From contig JAAYRN010000286.1 in the NCBI GenBank assembly GCA_012518765.1, forward strand, positions 1 through 30,836: DNA of 30,836 nucleotides, written 5' to 3'. A program made the position numbers and the translations under genes. Source of the DNA: Bacteroidales bacterium (GTDB taxonomy: Bacteria > Bacteroidota > Bacteroidia > Bacteroidales > WCHB1-69). The notes beneath the pieces were generated by a model that was given only the letters and a program-made list of their open reading frames with translations, had not been told where the DNA came from and did not search any database. This document shows positions 1 to 9,400 of the stretch, one piece after another. How positions within the stretch are numbered: the first letter of the stretch is position 1; each line of letters starts with the position of its first letter.

Positions 1-111
1 AGCTATTTTCAAAAAAGGGATTAATGTTCCATTGAGCCAAGTAACAAAGCCAAATACAAAATATAAAACACCTATTATAAATAAACTGAATTTGTAATTT
101 GTTGATTCCAT
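1..111 (-). CDS. FucP-like sugar:H+ symporter (MFS), N-terminal 37 residues only
   Basis: A minus-strand ATG at 111..109 opens a frame that stays open to the left edge (37 codons). After a short polar start, the first membrane helix ends in the motif FGFVTWLNGTLIPFLKIA, which is characteristic of the FHS family of the major facilitator superfamily (L-fucose, glucose/galactose and related sugar:proton symporters). It would be an inner-membrane importer. The substrate cannot be read from this fragment. It begins 12 nt after the stop of the Hsp15-like gene on the same strand, so it is probably cotranscribed with it. Family assignment rests on one well-conserved motif. The rest of the gene is outside the window. 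Confidence 0.75.
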   Translation of the reverse strand, partial: MESTNYKFSLFIIGVLYFVFGFVTWLNGTLIPFLKIA

Positions 112-123
112 TATATATATAAT

Positions 124-522
124 TTAGTAAGAGTCAGAATTTGATAAAAAATCTTTTAGATATTCTAATTGTCTACGGTCTCTTTTGGTAGGTCTTCCCA
201 ACCCATGTTTACGGTATTCGACAGCCTGAGTACGCAACATTTTTACTCTTTCGTATTCTTCGGGAGGGGTTAAATCTTCGTAAAAATCAACAACTTGCTT
301 GGCAGGAAGTCGGCTTTTGGGTATATCCAATACTTTGACAGATTTTAACAGTTGTCCTATACGTACTTGAATTTTATCTTCCTGTTTAATTTCACGCGAA
401 GGTTTGCAATTTATTCCTGCAATTTTAACCTTTCCTGCCTGACAGGCTTCACTCGCCATGGTTCGTGTTTTAAAAAGACGTACCATCCACAACCATTTAT
501 CTATACGTATTTTTTTATCCAT
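124..522 (-). CDS. hslR: S4-domain RNA-binding protein, Hsp15 (HslR) family
   Basis: The 132-residue protein starts with the classic S4 signature (RIDKWLWMVRLFKTRTMASE, about residues 6-25), followed by the GKVKIAG strand and a PSREIKQEDKIQV segment typical of S4 RNA-binding folds. The basic tail has the GRPTKRDRRQL block (around residues 109-119) seen in Hsp15-like proteins. Hsp15 in E. coli binds free 50S subunits carrying a nascent chain after stalled translation and helps ribosome recycling, in the cytoplasm. Length matches the family. It lies 3 nt downstream of the DUF4159 gene and 12 nt upstream of the sugar permease on the same strand, suggesting cotranscription. The precise role in Bacteroidota is inferred. 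Confidence 0.85.
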   Translation of the reverse strand: MDKKIRIDKWLWMVRLFKTRTMASEACQAGKVKIAGINCKPSREIKQEDKIQVRIGQLLKSVKVLDIPKSRLPAKQVVDFYEDLTPPEEYERVKMLRTQAVEYRKHGLGRPTKRDRRQLEYLKDFLSNSDSY

Positions 523-525
523 AAA

Positions 526-1176
526 TTAATAAGTGAAAACATATTGAATAATATTAGCTCCCATTTGCAAAGCCTTGGTTCTGATTTCTTCAGGGTCGCG
601 ATGTACTTCAAAATCTTCCCAGCCATTACCTAAATCGCATTCATAGGTGTACAAACAAACCAATCGATTTTGATAAAAAATACCAAAAGCCTGTGGAGGT
701 TTGTTGTCGTGTTCGTGCACTTTGGGTAGTCCTTTGGGAAATTTATATTTTTGATGAAAAATAGGATGAGAAAAAGGAAGCTCGACAAAATCGAACTCGG
801 GAAATACTTTTTTCATTTCCACACGAATGTATTTATCTAAACCATAATTATCGTCAACATGTAAAAAACCACCTCCTATCAAATAAGAACGTAAATTGCT
901 GCTTTCTTGTTCCGAAAAAACAACGTTGCCGTGTCCTGTCATGTGAACAAAAGGATAATTGAAAATTTCTTTGCTTCCTACTTCTACCGTAACAGGGTCT
1001 TTGGATAAGTCTGTACCAAGATTTTTATTGCAAAAAGCAATTAAGTTAGGCAACGAAGTGGGATTGGCGTACCAATCGCCTCCGCCTCTATATTTTAACA
1101 GGGCTATTTGTTGAGCCGAAACGCTGCTCATGTATAATAAAATGCTGAAAACAAATAAAAATCTTTTTAAAAACAT
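526..1176 (-). CDS. Secreted/periplasmic DUF4159 protein
   Basis: The protein is 216 residues with a clear signal peptide (hydrophobic run about 4-18, likely cleavage after SVSA, residue 21). The mature part contains LKYRGGGDWYANPTSLPNL near the N-terminus, FVHMTGHGNVVFSE in the middle and GGFLHVDDNYGLDKYIR after it, a pattern of the DUF4159 family. That family often resembles the C-terminal domain of large membrane-anchored von Willebrand/glutamine-amidotransferase-like proteins next to MoxR ATPases; here it stands alone. Function is unknown. The gene has its own candidate -7 box just upstream and lies after a terminator-like hairpin that ends the protease transcript. It is followed at 3 nt by the Hsp15-like gene. 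Confidence 0.75.
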   Translation of the reverse strand: MFLKRFLFVFSILLYMSSVSAQQIALLKYRGGGDWYANPTSLPNLIAFCNKNLGTDLSKDPVTVEVGSKEIFNYPFVHMTGHGNVVFSEQESSNLRSYLIGGGFLHVDDNYGLDKYIRVEMKKVFPEFDFVELPFSHPIFHQKYKFPKGLPKVHEHDNKPPQAFGIFYQNRLVCLYTYECDLGNGWEDFEVHRDPEEIRTKALQMGANIIQYVFTY

Positions 1177-1192
1177 AGCTTTTAATTTCTTG

Positions 1193-1200
1193 CAAAATTA
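1193..1200 (-). promoter_or_regulatory. Candidate Bacteroidota -7 element for the DUF4159 gene
   Basis: On the minus strand the bases read TAATTTTG, an exact TAnnTTTG -7 element of the Bacteroidota primary sigma factor, 17 nt upstream of the ATG at 1176. I see no good TTTG -33 box at the expected 19-nt spacing, so this is a partial match. It lies downstream of the hairpin that probably terminates the preceding protease transcript, which makes an independent promoter here reasonable. Confidence 0.4.
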
Positions 1201-1210
1201 CATTTTTTAT

Positions 1211-1250
1211 TAAAATGAAAAACACCCATTGAATTTATTTATCAATAGGT
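1211..1250 (-). terminator. Intrinsic terminator of the first subtilase gene
   Basis: The arms 1242-1250 and 1224-1232 are complementary over 9 bp when transcribed from the minus strand (one U-G wobble), with a 9-nt loop. On that strand the stem is followed by a T-rich run (GTTTTTCATTTTA, 1223 down to 1211). It begins 32 nt after the protease stop codon at 1282. Confidence 0.55.
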
Positions 1251-1281
1251 ATTTAATTTATAATTTCAGGGAGCTATTATC

Positions 1282-3720
1282 TTATTGCTTGATAAATTTC
1301 TTATAAAAAACTTGGTGAGTCTGTGTGCTTAGTTTAATGGTATATATGCCACTGCTATAGGAAGAAACATTTAGTGATGTTTTGTTTTGAGGTGAATATA
1401 AGGTGGTTATATTTTTCCCTACTACATCTAAAATTTCAATAGATTTTACGTCTATGTTTTCTATGTGTATATGTAACGAATTAGAAACGGGGTTAGGAAA
1501 AATATTCCATGTGTTTTCTTGTTCTGCTTCGCTAATAGATACGTCATCTTGTTGGGTGATGATAATATTTCTTGAAATACTACCATTGCTTACCGTAAAA
1601 GTTGCATTACGAGGGCTGTTGCTTGTGTTTTCGCTTAGGGTGGTGAAAATAAGTTGGGCACTATCGGATCCACTATCTTTATCTACATTTACCCATTCTT
1701 CGCCTCCAGTTACAGTCCAATTTACATTAGCATATACATCTACTGTTGTCGAACTTCCGCTATAAGGACTTAATAACTCTAAAGAGGAGCTAACTTTGAT
1801 AAAATCGGGTAGTCTTTGCTCTACAATTGCAGTATCTTCCTTGAAATTCAATGCTTTTACTATTAATAATCCGATTCTATTGCTACTCCATGTATTGGCT
1901 GATTTAGCACTAAAAACAACGGTATCGTTTCCAGTTCCAGAAGTTTTGCTCAACGCCAACCAAGTGTTATCGTTTATAATTTCCCAGGGTAAATTGGCTT
2001 CAATGTATAGAGTATCTAAGCTGCCTTTATCTCCAGATAAAAGAGTGTATTTAGGCGAAATCTCTATATTTAATTCATAATTAACTTGATTTACGGTTAA
2101 ATATTTTGGATTTGCATCATCTGATACGACTGACAATTGTGAAGTTAATACTGTACTTCCGCTGTTTTCATCGTTTGTACTAATTGTAACTTGAGTGGTT
2201 CCTGCCAATCCAGACGAAGGAGTTACCGTAAGCCAAGAGGGGATATTGGTAATAGTCCAATTTACAGTACTTTCTATAGTTATTGTTTTGGATTGGTTTG
2301 CATTGGACGAAAAAAGTAGAGCCGTATCGGAGACACGAATATAGCTATAACCCAAAGCTGCATACGCATTAATGTATCCATGTCCATCAATTGTACGTGA
2401 AGAGGCTTTGTGTAAGGGAGTTGCAGTTTCTTGTAAACGAGCAAGAATTTGAGCGGGTGTTAGGGTACTATCTTTCGATAGCAATAAACCACACAATCCG
2501 GCTACAATAGGGCAAGCCATAGAAGTGCCTTCCATTCCATCGTAATAAATTCCCGAAAAACCACTGCTGTAAAGATAGGAAAACAAATATGATTTGCAGT
2601 AGGTTGTACTAAATATATTGGGATAATAATCTGATTTAATATATCCGCCAGGAGCTGCAATGTCTGCTCGCCCAGGTCCCCATTGTGAAAAAGAAGATAA
2701 TTTACCATCTCCATCAACAGATGCAACTGAAATTACGGTTGAGTAACCTGCGGGATAAGAAATACTATTGTCTTTATTCCCCTCGTTGCCAGCGGCTGCT
2801 ACTAACACAATACCCGCATTATAACAGGCTTGCATAATGGTTCTTCCTGTAGTGCTTGAAGTAGATGTTCCATAAGACATGCTAATTACATTAGCTCCCT
2901 TGTTAGCAGCCCACTGAATAGCTTCATTCCCATATCGAATATATTTTGGATTTGACTCAACTCCAGCGGCAACACTCAGTAGTGTAACTCCTCCTCCTAT
3001 GGATGCAATACCTATTCCGTTGTTGTTAATAGCTCCAACCAAGCCCGCACAATGTGTTCCATGCGAAGCACTATAAGCCGCTTGAGTACTTCCTTGCGGG
3101 ATACTGCTCGCAAGAGGTGCTGAACTTCCTACCGTATATTTGTTAGAAGCTGTAAATTTACATTGATTGCTTGATGCAATTTGCAAATCAGGATGATCAC
3201 CCCAAATAAAGTTATCTATAATAGCTACTTTTATATGAGGACTTCCAGTCTGTACATCCCACGCTGAGTCGGCTTTAATTAAGTTTAAATGCCACCTAAG
3301 ATCACTGTAGCTATTATAGTATGGGTCGTTGGGATTCCAAAATGTTTTGTGTAGAGGGACTTTTTCGGCAAGCAAAATAATATCCTCTTGTTCTAAATCT
3401 TTAATCAATAGGTCAATATCTTTAAAATTTGAAAATTCACCACGTAGGGTATGTAGTAAATCAATATCATCAAATAAATAAAAAGGTCTTGTTAACAAGG
3501 TAAAACTGTATTTTTCAAAAATAGGTTTTAAACTTGGAAATTCAGACATATCAACACTTAGGTCTTCATTTACTTTAAATGTAATTCCTTGATTATAATC
3601 AATTTTAAAATAAATAATTCCATCTTGATACACAGGGTCAGGAGTGGGATTTATATTTTGTGCTTGTAATAAGCCACACACGCATATACTTAGCAATATG
3701 CTTAAAAAAAAGTTTTTCAT
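1282..3720 (-). CDS. Secreted subtilisin-like (S8) serine protease with BACON-like repeats and T9SS sorting domain
   Basis: The 812-residue protein has a signal peptide (cleavage likely after LLQA, residue 20) and a propeptide-like region to about 125. The S8 catalytic domain spans about 140-455 with Asp169 (IIDN), His220 (SHGTHCAG), oxyanion Asn312 (AAAGNEGN) and Ser400 (GTSMACP), so the catalytic set is complete. Three consecutive BACON-like beta domains follow (about 462-546, 550-637, 640-724), each with a W-x-I/V...W-L/V core. The end (about 735-812) is a type A T9SS C-terminal sorting domain, beginning NIFPNPVSNSL and ending YKKFIKQ. It is predicted to cross the outer membrane by type IX secretion and act on the surface or outside. 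It lies 95 nt downstream of a close paralogue. Confidence 0.92.
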   Translation of the reverse strand: MKNFFLSILLSICVCGLLQAQNINPTPDPVYQDGIIYFKIDYNQGITFKVNEDLSVDMSEFPSLKPIFEKYSFTLLTRPFYLFDDIDLLHTLRGEFSNFKDIDLLIKDLEQEDIILLAEKVPLHKTFWNPNDPYYNSYSDLRWHLNLIKADSAWDVQTGSPHIKVAIIDNFIWGDHPDLQIASSNQCKFTASNKYTVGSSAPLASSIPQGSTQAAYSASHGTHCAGLVGAINNNGIGIASIGGGVTLLSVAAGVESNPKYIRYGNEAIQWAANKGANVISMSYGTSTSSTTGRTIMQACYNAGIVLVAAAGNEGNKDNSISYPAGYSTVISVASVDGDGKLSSFSQWGPGRADIAAPGGYIKSDYYPNIFSTTYCKSYLFSYLYSSGFSGIYYDGMEGTSMACPIVAGLCGLLLSKDSTLTPAQILARLQETATPLHKASSRTIDGHGYINAYAALGYSYIRVSDTALLFSSNANQSKTITIESTVNWTITNIPSWLTVTPSSGLAGTTQVTISTNDENSGSTVLTSQLSVVSDDANPKYLTVNQVNYELNIEISPKYTLLSGDKGSLDTLYIEANLPWEIINDNTWLALSKTSGTGNDTVVFSAKSANTWSSNRIGLLIVKALNFKEDTAIVEQRLPDFIKVSSSLELLSPYSGSSTTVDVYANVNWTVTGGEEWVNVDKDSGSDSAQLIFTTLSENTSNSPRNATFTVSNGSISRNIIITQQDDVSISEAEQENTWNIFPNPVSNSLHIHIENIDVKSIEILDVVGKNITTLYSPQNKTSLNVSSYSSGIYTIKLSTQTHQVFYKKFIKQ

Positions 3721-3815
3721 TTTTCTCTATATATTTTTAAATAATAAATTACAAAACTCTTCATCCTCATTAAAAAGCAATTTGTATGCCATATTTTAAC
3801 TGTTTGTAAGTAAGT

Positions 3816-6272
3816 TTATTGTTTGATTATTTTTCGGTATATTGTATTTTGATTATTTGTTGTTATAAGCATAAAATACATTCCTTTTGATATGTTTTTC
3901 AAGTCGATTATTTCGTCTTGCGTAGGGTGATAAGTATGTACTAATCTTCCAGTAAAATCAAAGATTTTGATGGTTTCAATTTTTGAATCTTTGCTTTGAA
4001 CTATACAATAATCGGAAACAGGATTTGGATATACGAATATGTCTTCTGCTGATGAAAGAGAGCTAATGGAAAGGTCTTGTTTTTGAATAACAAGTAGTGT
4101 TTTTGATATGTTTTCGTTGGAGACAGTAAACGAGGTGCTTTTTTCTTCGCCTGTGGTGTTGTCTTCCAAAACAGTAAAAACAACTTCCATGGTATCTGTC
4201 CCAGCATTTAGGTTTGCTTCTATCCAACTGTCGCCTCCTGTGAGCGTCCAATTTACATTGGATAAAACACGTATAGCTACGTTGTCATCTTTTGCAGGAT
4301 CTATTTGAGTTGATGTGGTTTCCCATCTAATAAAGTCGGGGATTCGTTGTTCAATGATGATCAGCTCTTCCATAAAATTTATACCGCTAACAAGCAAGGA
4401 ACAAAGTCTATTATATCCCCAAGAATTTGCCGATTTGGTATTTATAAATAGGGAATCACTTCCATTTCCCAATGTTTTATCTACGTTTATCCATGTTGCC
4501 GAATTGATGATTTTCCAATCCATATTGGAGGAAATCAAAATGGTATCTGCATTGTCTCTTTTTCCCGAAAAACGTATAAAAGTAGGACTTGCTGTTAAAT
4601 ATAATTCATAGTTTAATTGTATGACGTGTAGTTTTTTAGTAATGTCTCCCATGTTAACATCTAAAATAGTTTCGCGATGGTTTTCGCTTGTATTGGATTC
4701 GTTGGCAGATATATATATGGTATGGTATCCTTTGCTACCTACGCTGTCGCTTACTGTAAGCCAAGAAGGAATATTGCTAATGTGCCAATCGTGAGTTGCT
4801 CTTATTTTTATTGTATCTATACTTTGTGATGCAGCAGATAATAACAATGTATCTTTGAGCTCAAGTTCTTTAAACGTTAGAACAGCATAAGCATCGATAT
4901 AACCATTTCCATTAATGGTTGTACTGGATGCAGAATGAAGAGGTTGAGCGGTTAACATGAGTCGTCTTTTTACTTCATCGGGACTGAGTGTACTATCTTG
5001 CGATAACATGAGTCCGCATAAACCTGCCGCTACCGGACAAGCCATGGAAGTGCCTTGCATGCCATCGTAAAATGTGTTTTGCAGAGAGGTGTATCTACTT
5101 TTTAAAATGTATGCTTGGCAGTAGGTTGTGCTAAGGACATTTGGATAGGTTGCCCTCGATTTAATAAATCCTCCGGGAGATGCTACATCTGCACGAATTC
5201 CGTATTGAGAAAAATAAGATAGCTTTTTATCTCCATTTACACTGGCAACAGAGATAACACCGGGATATTCAGAAGGATAATGTTCTGGATTTCCTTCTTC
5301 TCCTTGGTTGCCAGCTGAAGCTACCAATATAATTCCAGCATCGTATAAAACTTTCATAAAGGTTTCTATAGTTTGAATGTGGTGGTTAGAACCAAAAGAC
5401 ATACTAACGACACGAGCCCCATTTTCAACAGCCCATTGTACACCTTGATACGTATAAAGCAAAGTGCCTCCATCAGATGCAGCCCTAACTCCCATGAGTG
5501 TAACTCCACCACCAATGGATGCTATGCCTATGTTATTATCGTTTTTTGCTCCTACTAAACCAGCACAATGTGTGCCATGCGAAGCCTTATAGGCATTGTT
5601 GTTGGACGATTGGGTGTAGTAGCTACTTGGAGGAGACGCTGCAGTATTTCCCAAAGTATAATTATATCCAGCATAAGAATCGTAGGTAACTTGACAAAGA
5701 TTAACTGAATCTATTTGTAAATCAGGATGATTTCCCCATACATAATTGTCGACAATAGCTACTTTTATATTTGGACTGCCTGTTTGTATTTTCCATGCTG
5801 AGTCGGCTTTTATCATGTCTAAATGCCACTTCATATCACCTCCATTTACAGTTCCGTACAGGGGGTCGTTAGGAGGAGAACAAAGCCTTTCAAAAGGGAT
5901 TTTTTCAGCATATTCTATTTCTTCAAAACTTTTTAAGTCATTTATAAAGTCTTCTATTTTAGAGTCTTCAGCAAATTCGATTTGTAAAATTCTAAGTAGT
6001 TTTGGGTTTTCATAGATGGTAAATGGACGATGAATAGCAATAACACCATATTTTTGAAAGATTTTTTCTAAAAAAGGGAATTGATCTTTTGCAATTCTTG
6101 TTGTGGGTTTTGTGTCATTTTTGTTGACAATTGAAATTTTGTCTAATGGAAATTCGTCTACAAATTTGACGTATATCATTCCGTCCCTAAAGTCAGAATA
6201 AAAACTTTGAGCAGAAAGAGAAGAAAATATACATGTACATAAAATACAAATAACTAATCTTATTTTTGTCAT
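3816..6272 (-). CDS. Secreted subtilisin-like (S8) serine protease, tandem paralogue
   Basis: The 818-residue protein has the same architecture as its downstream neighbour: signal peptide (cleavage likely after SLSA, residue 21), propeptide-like region with IEYAEKIPFERL before the catalytic domain, then Asp175 (IVDN), His232 (SHGTHCAG), Asn322 (SAGNQGE) and Ser409 (GTSMACP). Three BACON-like repeats occupy roughly 468-730, and a T9SS sorting domain starts at VYPNPVSDY (about 747) and ends YRKIIKQ. The two proteins align throughout but differ at many positions, including the loop after the catalytic His and the substrate-facing segment after the oxyanion Asn, which suggests an old duplication with different specificity. 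Substrates cannot be deduced. No clear terminator separates it from the next gene, so both may share a transcript. Confidence 0.92.
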   Translation of the reverse strand: MTKIRLVICILCTCIFSSLSAQSFYSDFRDGMIYVKFVDEFPLDKISIVNKNDTKPTTRIAKDQFPFLEKIFQKYGVIAIHRPFTIYENPKLLRILQIEFAEDSKIEDFINDLKSFEEIEYAEKIPFERLCSPPNDPLYGTVNGGDMKWHLDMIKADSAWKIQTGSPNIKVAIVDNYVWGNHPDLQIDSVNLCQVTYDSYAGYNYTLGNTAASPPSSYYTQSSNNNAYKASHGTHCAGLVGAKNDNNIGIASIGGGVTLMGVRAASDGGTLLYTYQGVQWAVENGARVVSMSFGSNHHIQTIETFMKVLYDAGIILVASAGNQGEEGNPEHYPSEYPGVISVASVNGDKKLSYFSQYGIRADVASPGGFIKSRATYPNVLSTTYCQAYILKSRYTSLQNTFYDGMQGTSMACPVAAGLCGLMLSQDSTLSPDEVKRRLMLTAQPLHSASSTTINGNGYIDAYAVLTFKELELKDTLLLSAASQSIDTIKIRATHDWHISNIPSWLTVSDSVGSKGYHTIYISANESNTSENHRETILDVNMGDITKKLHVIQLNYELYLTASPTFIRFSGKRDNADTILISSNMDWKIINSATWINVDKTLGNGSDSLFINTKSANSWGYNRLCSLLVSGINFMEELIIIEQRIPDFIRWETTSTQIDPAKDDNVAIRVLSNVNWTLTGGDSWIEANLNAGTDTMEVVFTVLEDNTTGEEKSTSFTVSNENISKTLLVIQKQDLSISSLSSAEDIFVYPNPVSDYCIVQSKDSKIETIKIFDFTGRLVHTYHPTQDEIIDLKNISKGMYFMLITTNNQNTIYRKIIKQ

Positions 6273-6297
6273 TTTTTTCGCATTTGAAATTAATATG

Positions 6298-6305
6298 CAA
6301 AAATA
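6298..6305 (-). promoter_or_regulatory. Candidate -7 element for the tandem protease genes
   Basis: On the minus strand the bases read TATTTTTG, matching TAnnTTTG, 25 nt upstream of the ATG at 6272. No convincing TTTG -33 box lies at 19-nt spacing, so only half of the promoter is recognisable. Confidence 0.35.
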
Positions 6306-6403
6306 ACAAAAAATACATTGTTTTTCTCTTGATTTTATATTTCTATAAATAGAACCGTAATAGCAATTCGATTGCTCAATGTAAAGTTATTGAAAGCCTT
6401 ATT

Positions 6404-6442
6404 TTTATGTAAATAATAATTACTGAAATTTATTTACATAAA
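6404..6442. repeat. Perfect 13-bp inverted repeat, possible terminator of the TldD-like gene
   Basis: Bases 6404-6416 and 6430-6442 are exact reverse complements (13 bp, core ATGTAAATA/TATTTACAT) around a 13-nt loop. It lies 39 nt beyond the stop (6482) of the minus-strand TldD-like gene and upstream of the protease pair. It could form a transcript-end hairpin, but the stem is almost entirely A-T and the bases after it on the minus strand are not T-rich, so an operator site is an alternative. Confidence 0.45.
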
Positions 6443-6481
6443 CGTTTTATCACTTTTCTTGGCAAAACAATGTTTCTTCAA

Positions 6482-9400
6482 TTATTTGACAAGAGGGTTA
6501 GGTGAAACGGGTGTTTTTTGAAATACAGTTCCTTGGTCTTTTTTAATTTCAATATTATTTAATATGATAGCTTTTGGAAGAATTAAAGAACAGGGAGTTC
6601 CATTGTTATCGGAAAACATAGCTCCTAAAAATCCTCCGCTACTACTTGATAATATATTGCAAACTTGTTGTTGATTTGCTATGGAAACAACTTCTTTGAA
6701 AGATTCAAGTGAAACACTTGACATTGTTGCCATACGCATCAATGTTTCACTTCCATCTTTTACAGATATTCTGTATATGTATATGGGTTTTACGGAGTTG
6801 AAACTTGAGGTAATTCTGGACATGCTTGAAACTAAATCGTCTAACATTAAAGTAATATTTCCTATTTTTTGTACAACATATGCATATTCAAAACCTTTCT
6901 TTTTCGCTGTAGCTATTAGTCGTTTTTTCATCTTTTTCATATCCGTTGTTTTTTTGCCAGTCATTTCAACAACTCCTGGGGCTAAACTGGGATTTAGGTA
7001 ACTGCTTTGAATTGAAAAGCGTTTATGAGCGTTCGAATGAGAAATTTTTTGAGTAGGAATACGGTCTTTTAGCAATGTTTTTAATGTTCCGTTTTCAATC
7101 AGTGGAAGCCTGTCAGCTACCATTACTCCCTCTGCATCAATTTCATAAGCTCCTATTAAAGGTTGATTTTCAAATGATTTTGTATTGTTAATTGCAGTAA
7201 GTGATATGTTTTTATCAATGATTTGTTTCCCTATTTGCATTTCGTATTTGTTTTCTTTGGGGTTTTCACCTCCCAAAAGAGCAAATATATCGAAAGAAGA
7301 TGAAACACTTTCAATTTTTTTACGCTTACTTATTAATCCAGCAGAATTGTTAAAGAATGATTGAGATACAATATATCCTACTGCATCGCTATCGAACATA
7401 ACAGGACCTTTGTAAATTTCATTCATAATTGGGGCTTTCGTTAGTGCGTTTAACATGGTAGCCATTTGGTGAATTTGTTTTTTTAGATTTTCTTTATCGG
7501 GTAATTGGTTGATTTTTTTGGTGTATACTGAAATGTTATCTTCCAATATTTCTCCATCATCAGCTCTTACAGAAGCGGTTACATTTAACTTAACTAAAGA
7601 AACGGGTTGTTTGTATTTGATTCCTTCCGAGTTTAAGTATAGTGCATCTGCTTGAAATACATCAATAGTAGCCATTGAGTTTATAAAATGAGGATAGTCT
7701 TCAAATACTAAAGATAATTCTTTTGTCAAATTTTCAATGTTTGTAATGTTTAAGTCCTCTTTTTGGCTTTCAATAATTTTTGTCAATACAGGCACAGATG
7801 AAAAATCGGGTAAGTTTTTTTCTTCTTCGGGTAAATTTTGTTGTTTGATAGCCGTTTTTTTAGACTCTAATGTTTGAACCGCCTTTTTATACTGATCGTC
7901 TGTTGAACTCCATAAAGATTCTCGAATGGAATTATAATCATCTTCTATAGAAAAATGCGCGTTATTATTGTCATCGAAAAATATGTCCGATTCATCGCTT
8001 GAATAGTTCAAATTATTTAATGTGTTATTCCCCACCAAAACAGTGGTCGATTGACTTCTGTATGGTGTTTCTTTTGATTTAATGATACCTCCTAATGAGC
8101 TACTAACAGTCATTGTTTTTGCATCAGTAACCAAATAACTAATGTAATAGGGGCTTTCAAAACTATCTAAACGCAACTCTAAACTACGTTTCATTTCATC
8201 TTCCATAGCCTTGAAAGCAATGGTAGCAAAATCGTCTTGTTGAATATTTTTTTGTGGGTCAAAGGGTCTTTCTAAGATAGGTGTAATATCTTGATTTTTA
8301 GCTTTACGTTGTATTTCAATACGTTTTATAAATAGAGAAGGCGAACAACAACCTACGGGAACGCCTCCCGACTCAGCACCACAAATACCGGCAAAATTAC
8401 CATGCGCATCACCTAATGCTTCTATTTGGGAGAACATAGTTAAAGGTGTTCCTACTAAATCTACACCTCTAACCAATTCATCAGGACGACCATCAGCATA
8501 AACACGATACACCTCTAAAGGGGTAACATTAAAAGAGTTAGGAAGATATCTTCCCGTTAAGGTAAAACCTCCACGAACTTGTTCAAAGCGATAGCCATGG
8601 GGTTTTCCTTGTTCTTTCAGTTCTTTTATCAGCATTTTTCTTAGTTCCTCGTCAGTATAAGGACGAATCGTTTCTACAATTAAGTTGGATTGACGAGAAA
8701 CGGGTTGGTAATAACTAGCAGCTCTCGCATGTCCATTTGATTTAGGAAAATTTTCAATGGGAGTACGTGTCATTAAAAAGTTCTTTAAAACACCGCGATC
8801 AACTACTACAACTTTTTCTCCTTTTACTCCCTCATCATCATATTGATAGCTTCCATTTAATAAGTTTCCTTTGTATTCTTTGATTGTTGGATCGAAAATG
8901 ACAGATATATCGGGATGTAAAATTTCTTCATTTACTTTTTTCTTATAAGTTTGTGCGTCTGTTTCGTTTTTCATTCGATAACCTTCCACTCTATGTCCAA
9001 ATATTTCGTGAAAAAACACACCTGCAGCCTCTTTGGATAATATGGCTGGTCCATCATAAGCGTCAACTACAGGTGCAGTACGCATGAGCGTTAATTTTTC
9101 TATGATTGTTTGTATATCGCTTATAACGGTTGAATCTTCGGGTAGCTCTGAGGGAAGATGTGAAAAATAGCTTTTATACATTGGCAATATCATTCCGTCA
9201 TCGGCTTGAGTTTGAGAGAAAATACGTAGATGAGTAGCGGTTTGATTTTGAGCTATTTTCGTTCCTTCGCTGTTGATAAAATATTTACGTTCCAATGAAA
9301 TACTAATACTGGCTCTGCCCTTTAGTAACTCTTTCTCGTTGGCAAATAATGCACTGTAAGTTTTTATTTTTTCTTCCCATTGTTTGGTGTTAAAATCCAA

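Noticed and set aside
1403..2080. Long plus-strand open frames opposite the first protease
   Set aside because: They are antisense to a well-supported gene, have no promoter or family features and no coherent protein pattern.
6361..6376. Small AGCAAT-TCG-ATTGCT hairpin
   Set aside because: Six base pairs with a three-base loop and no T-run; too weak to call a terminator.
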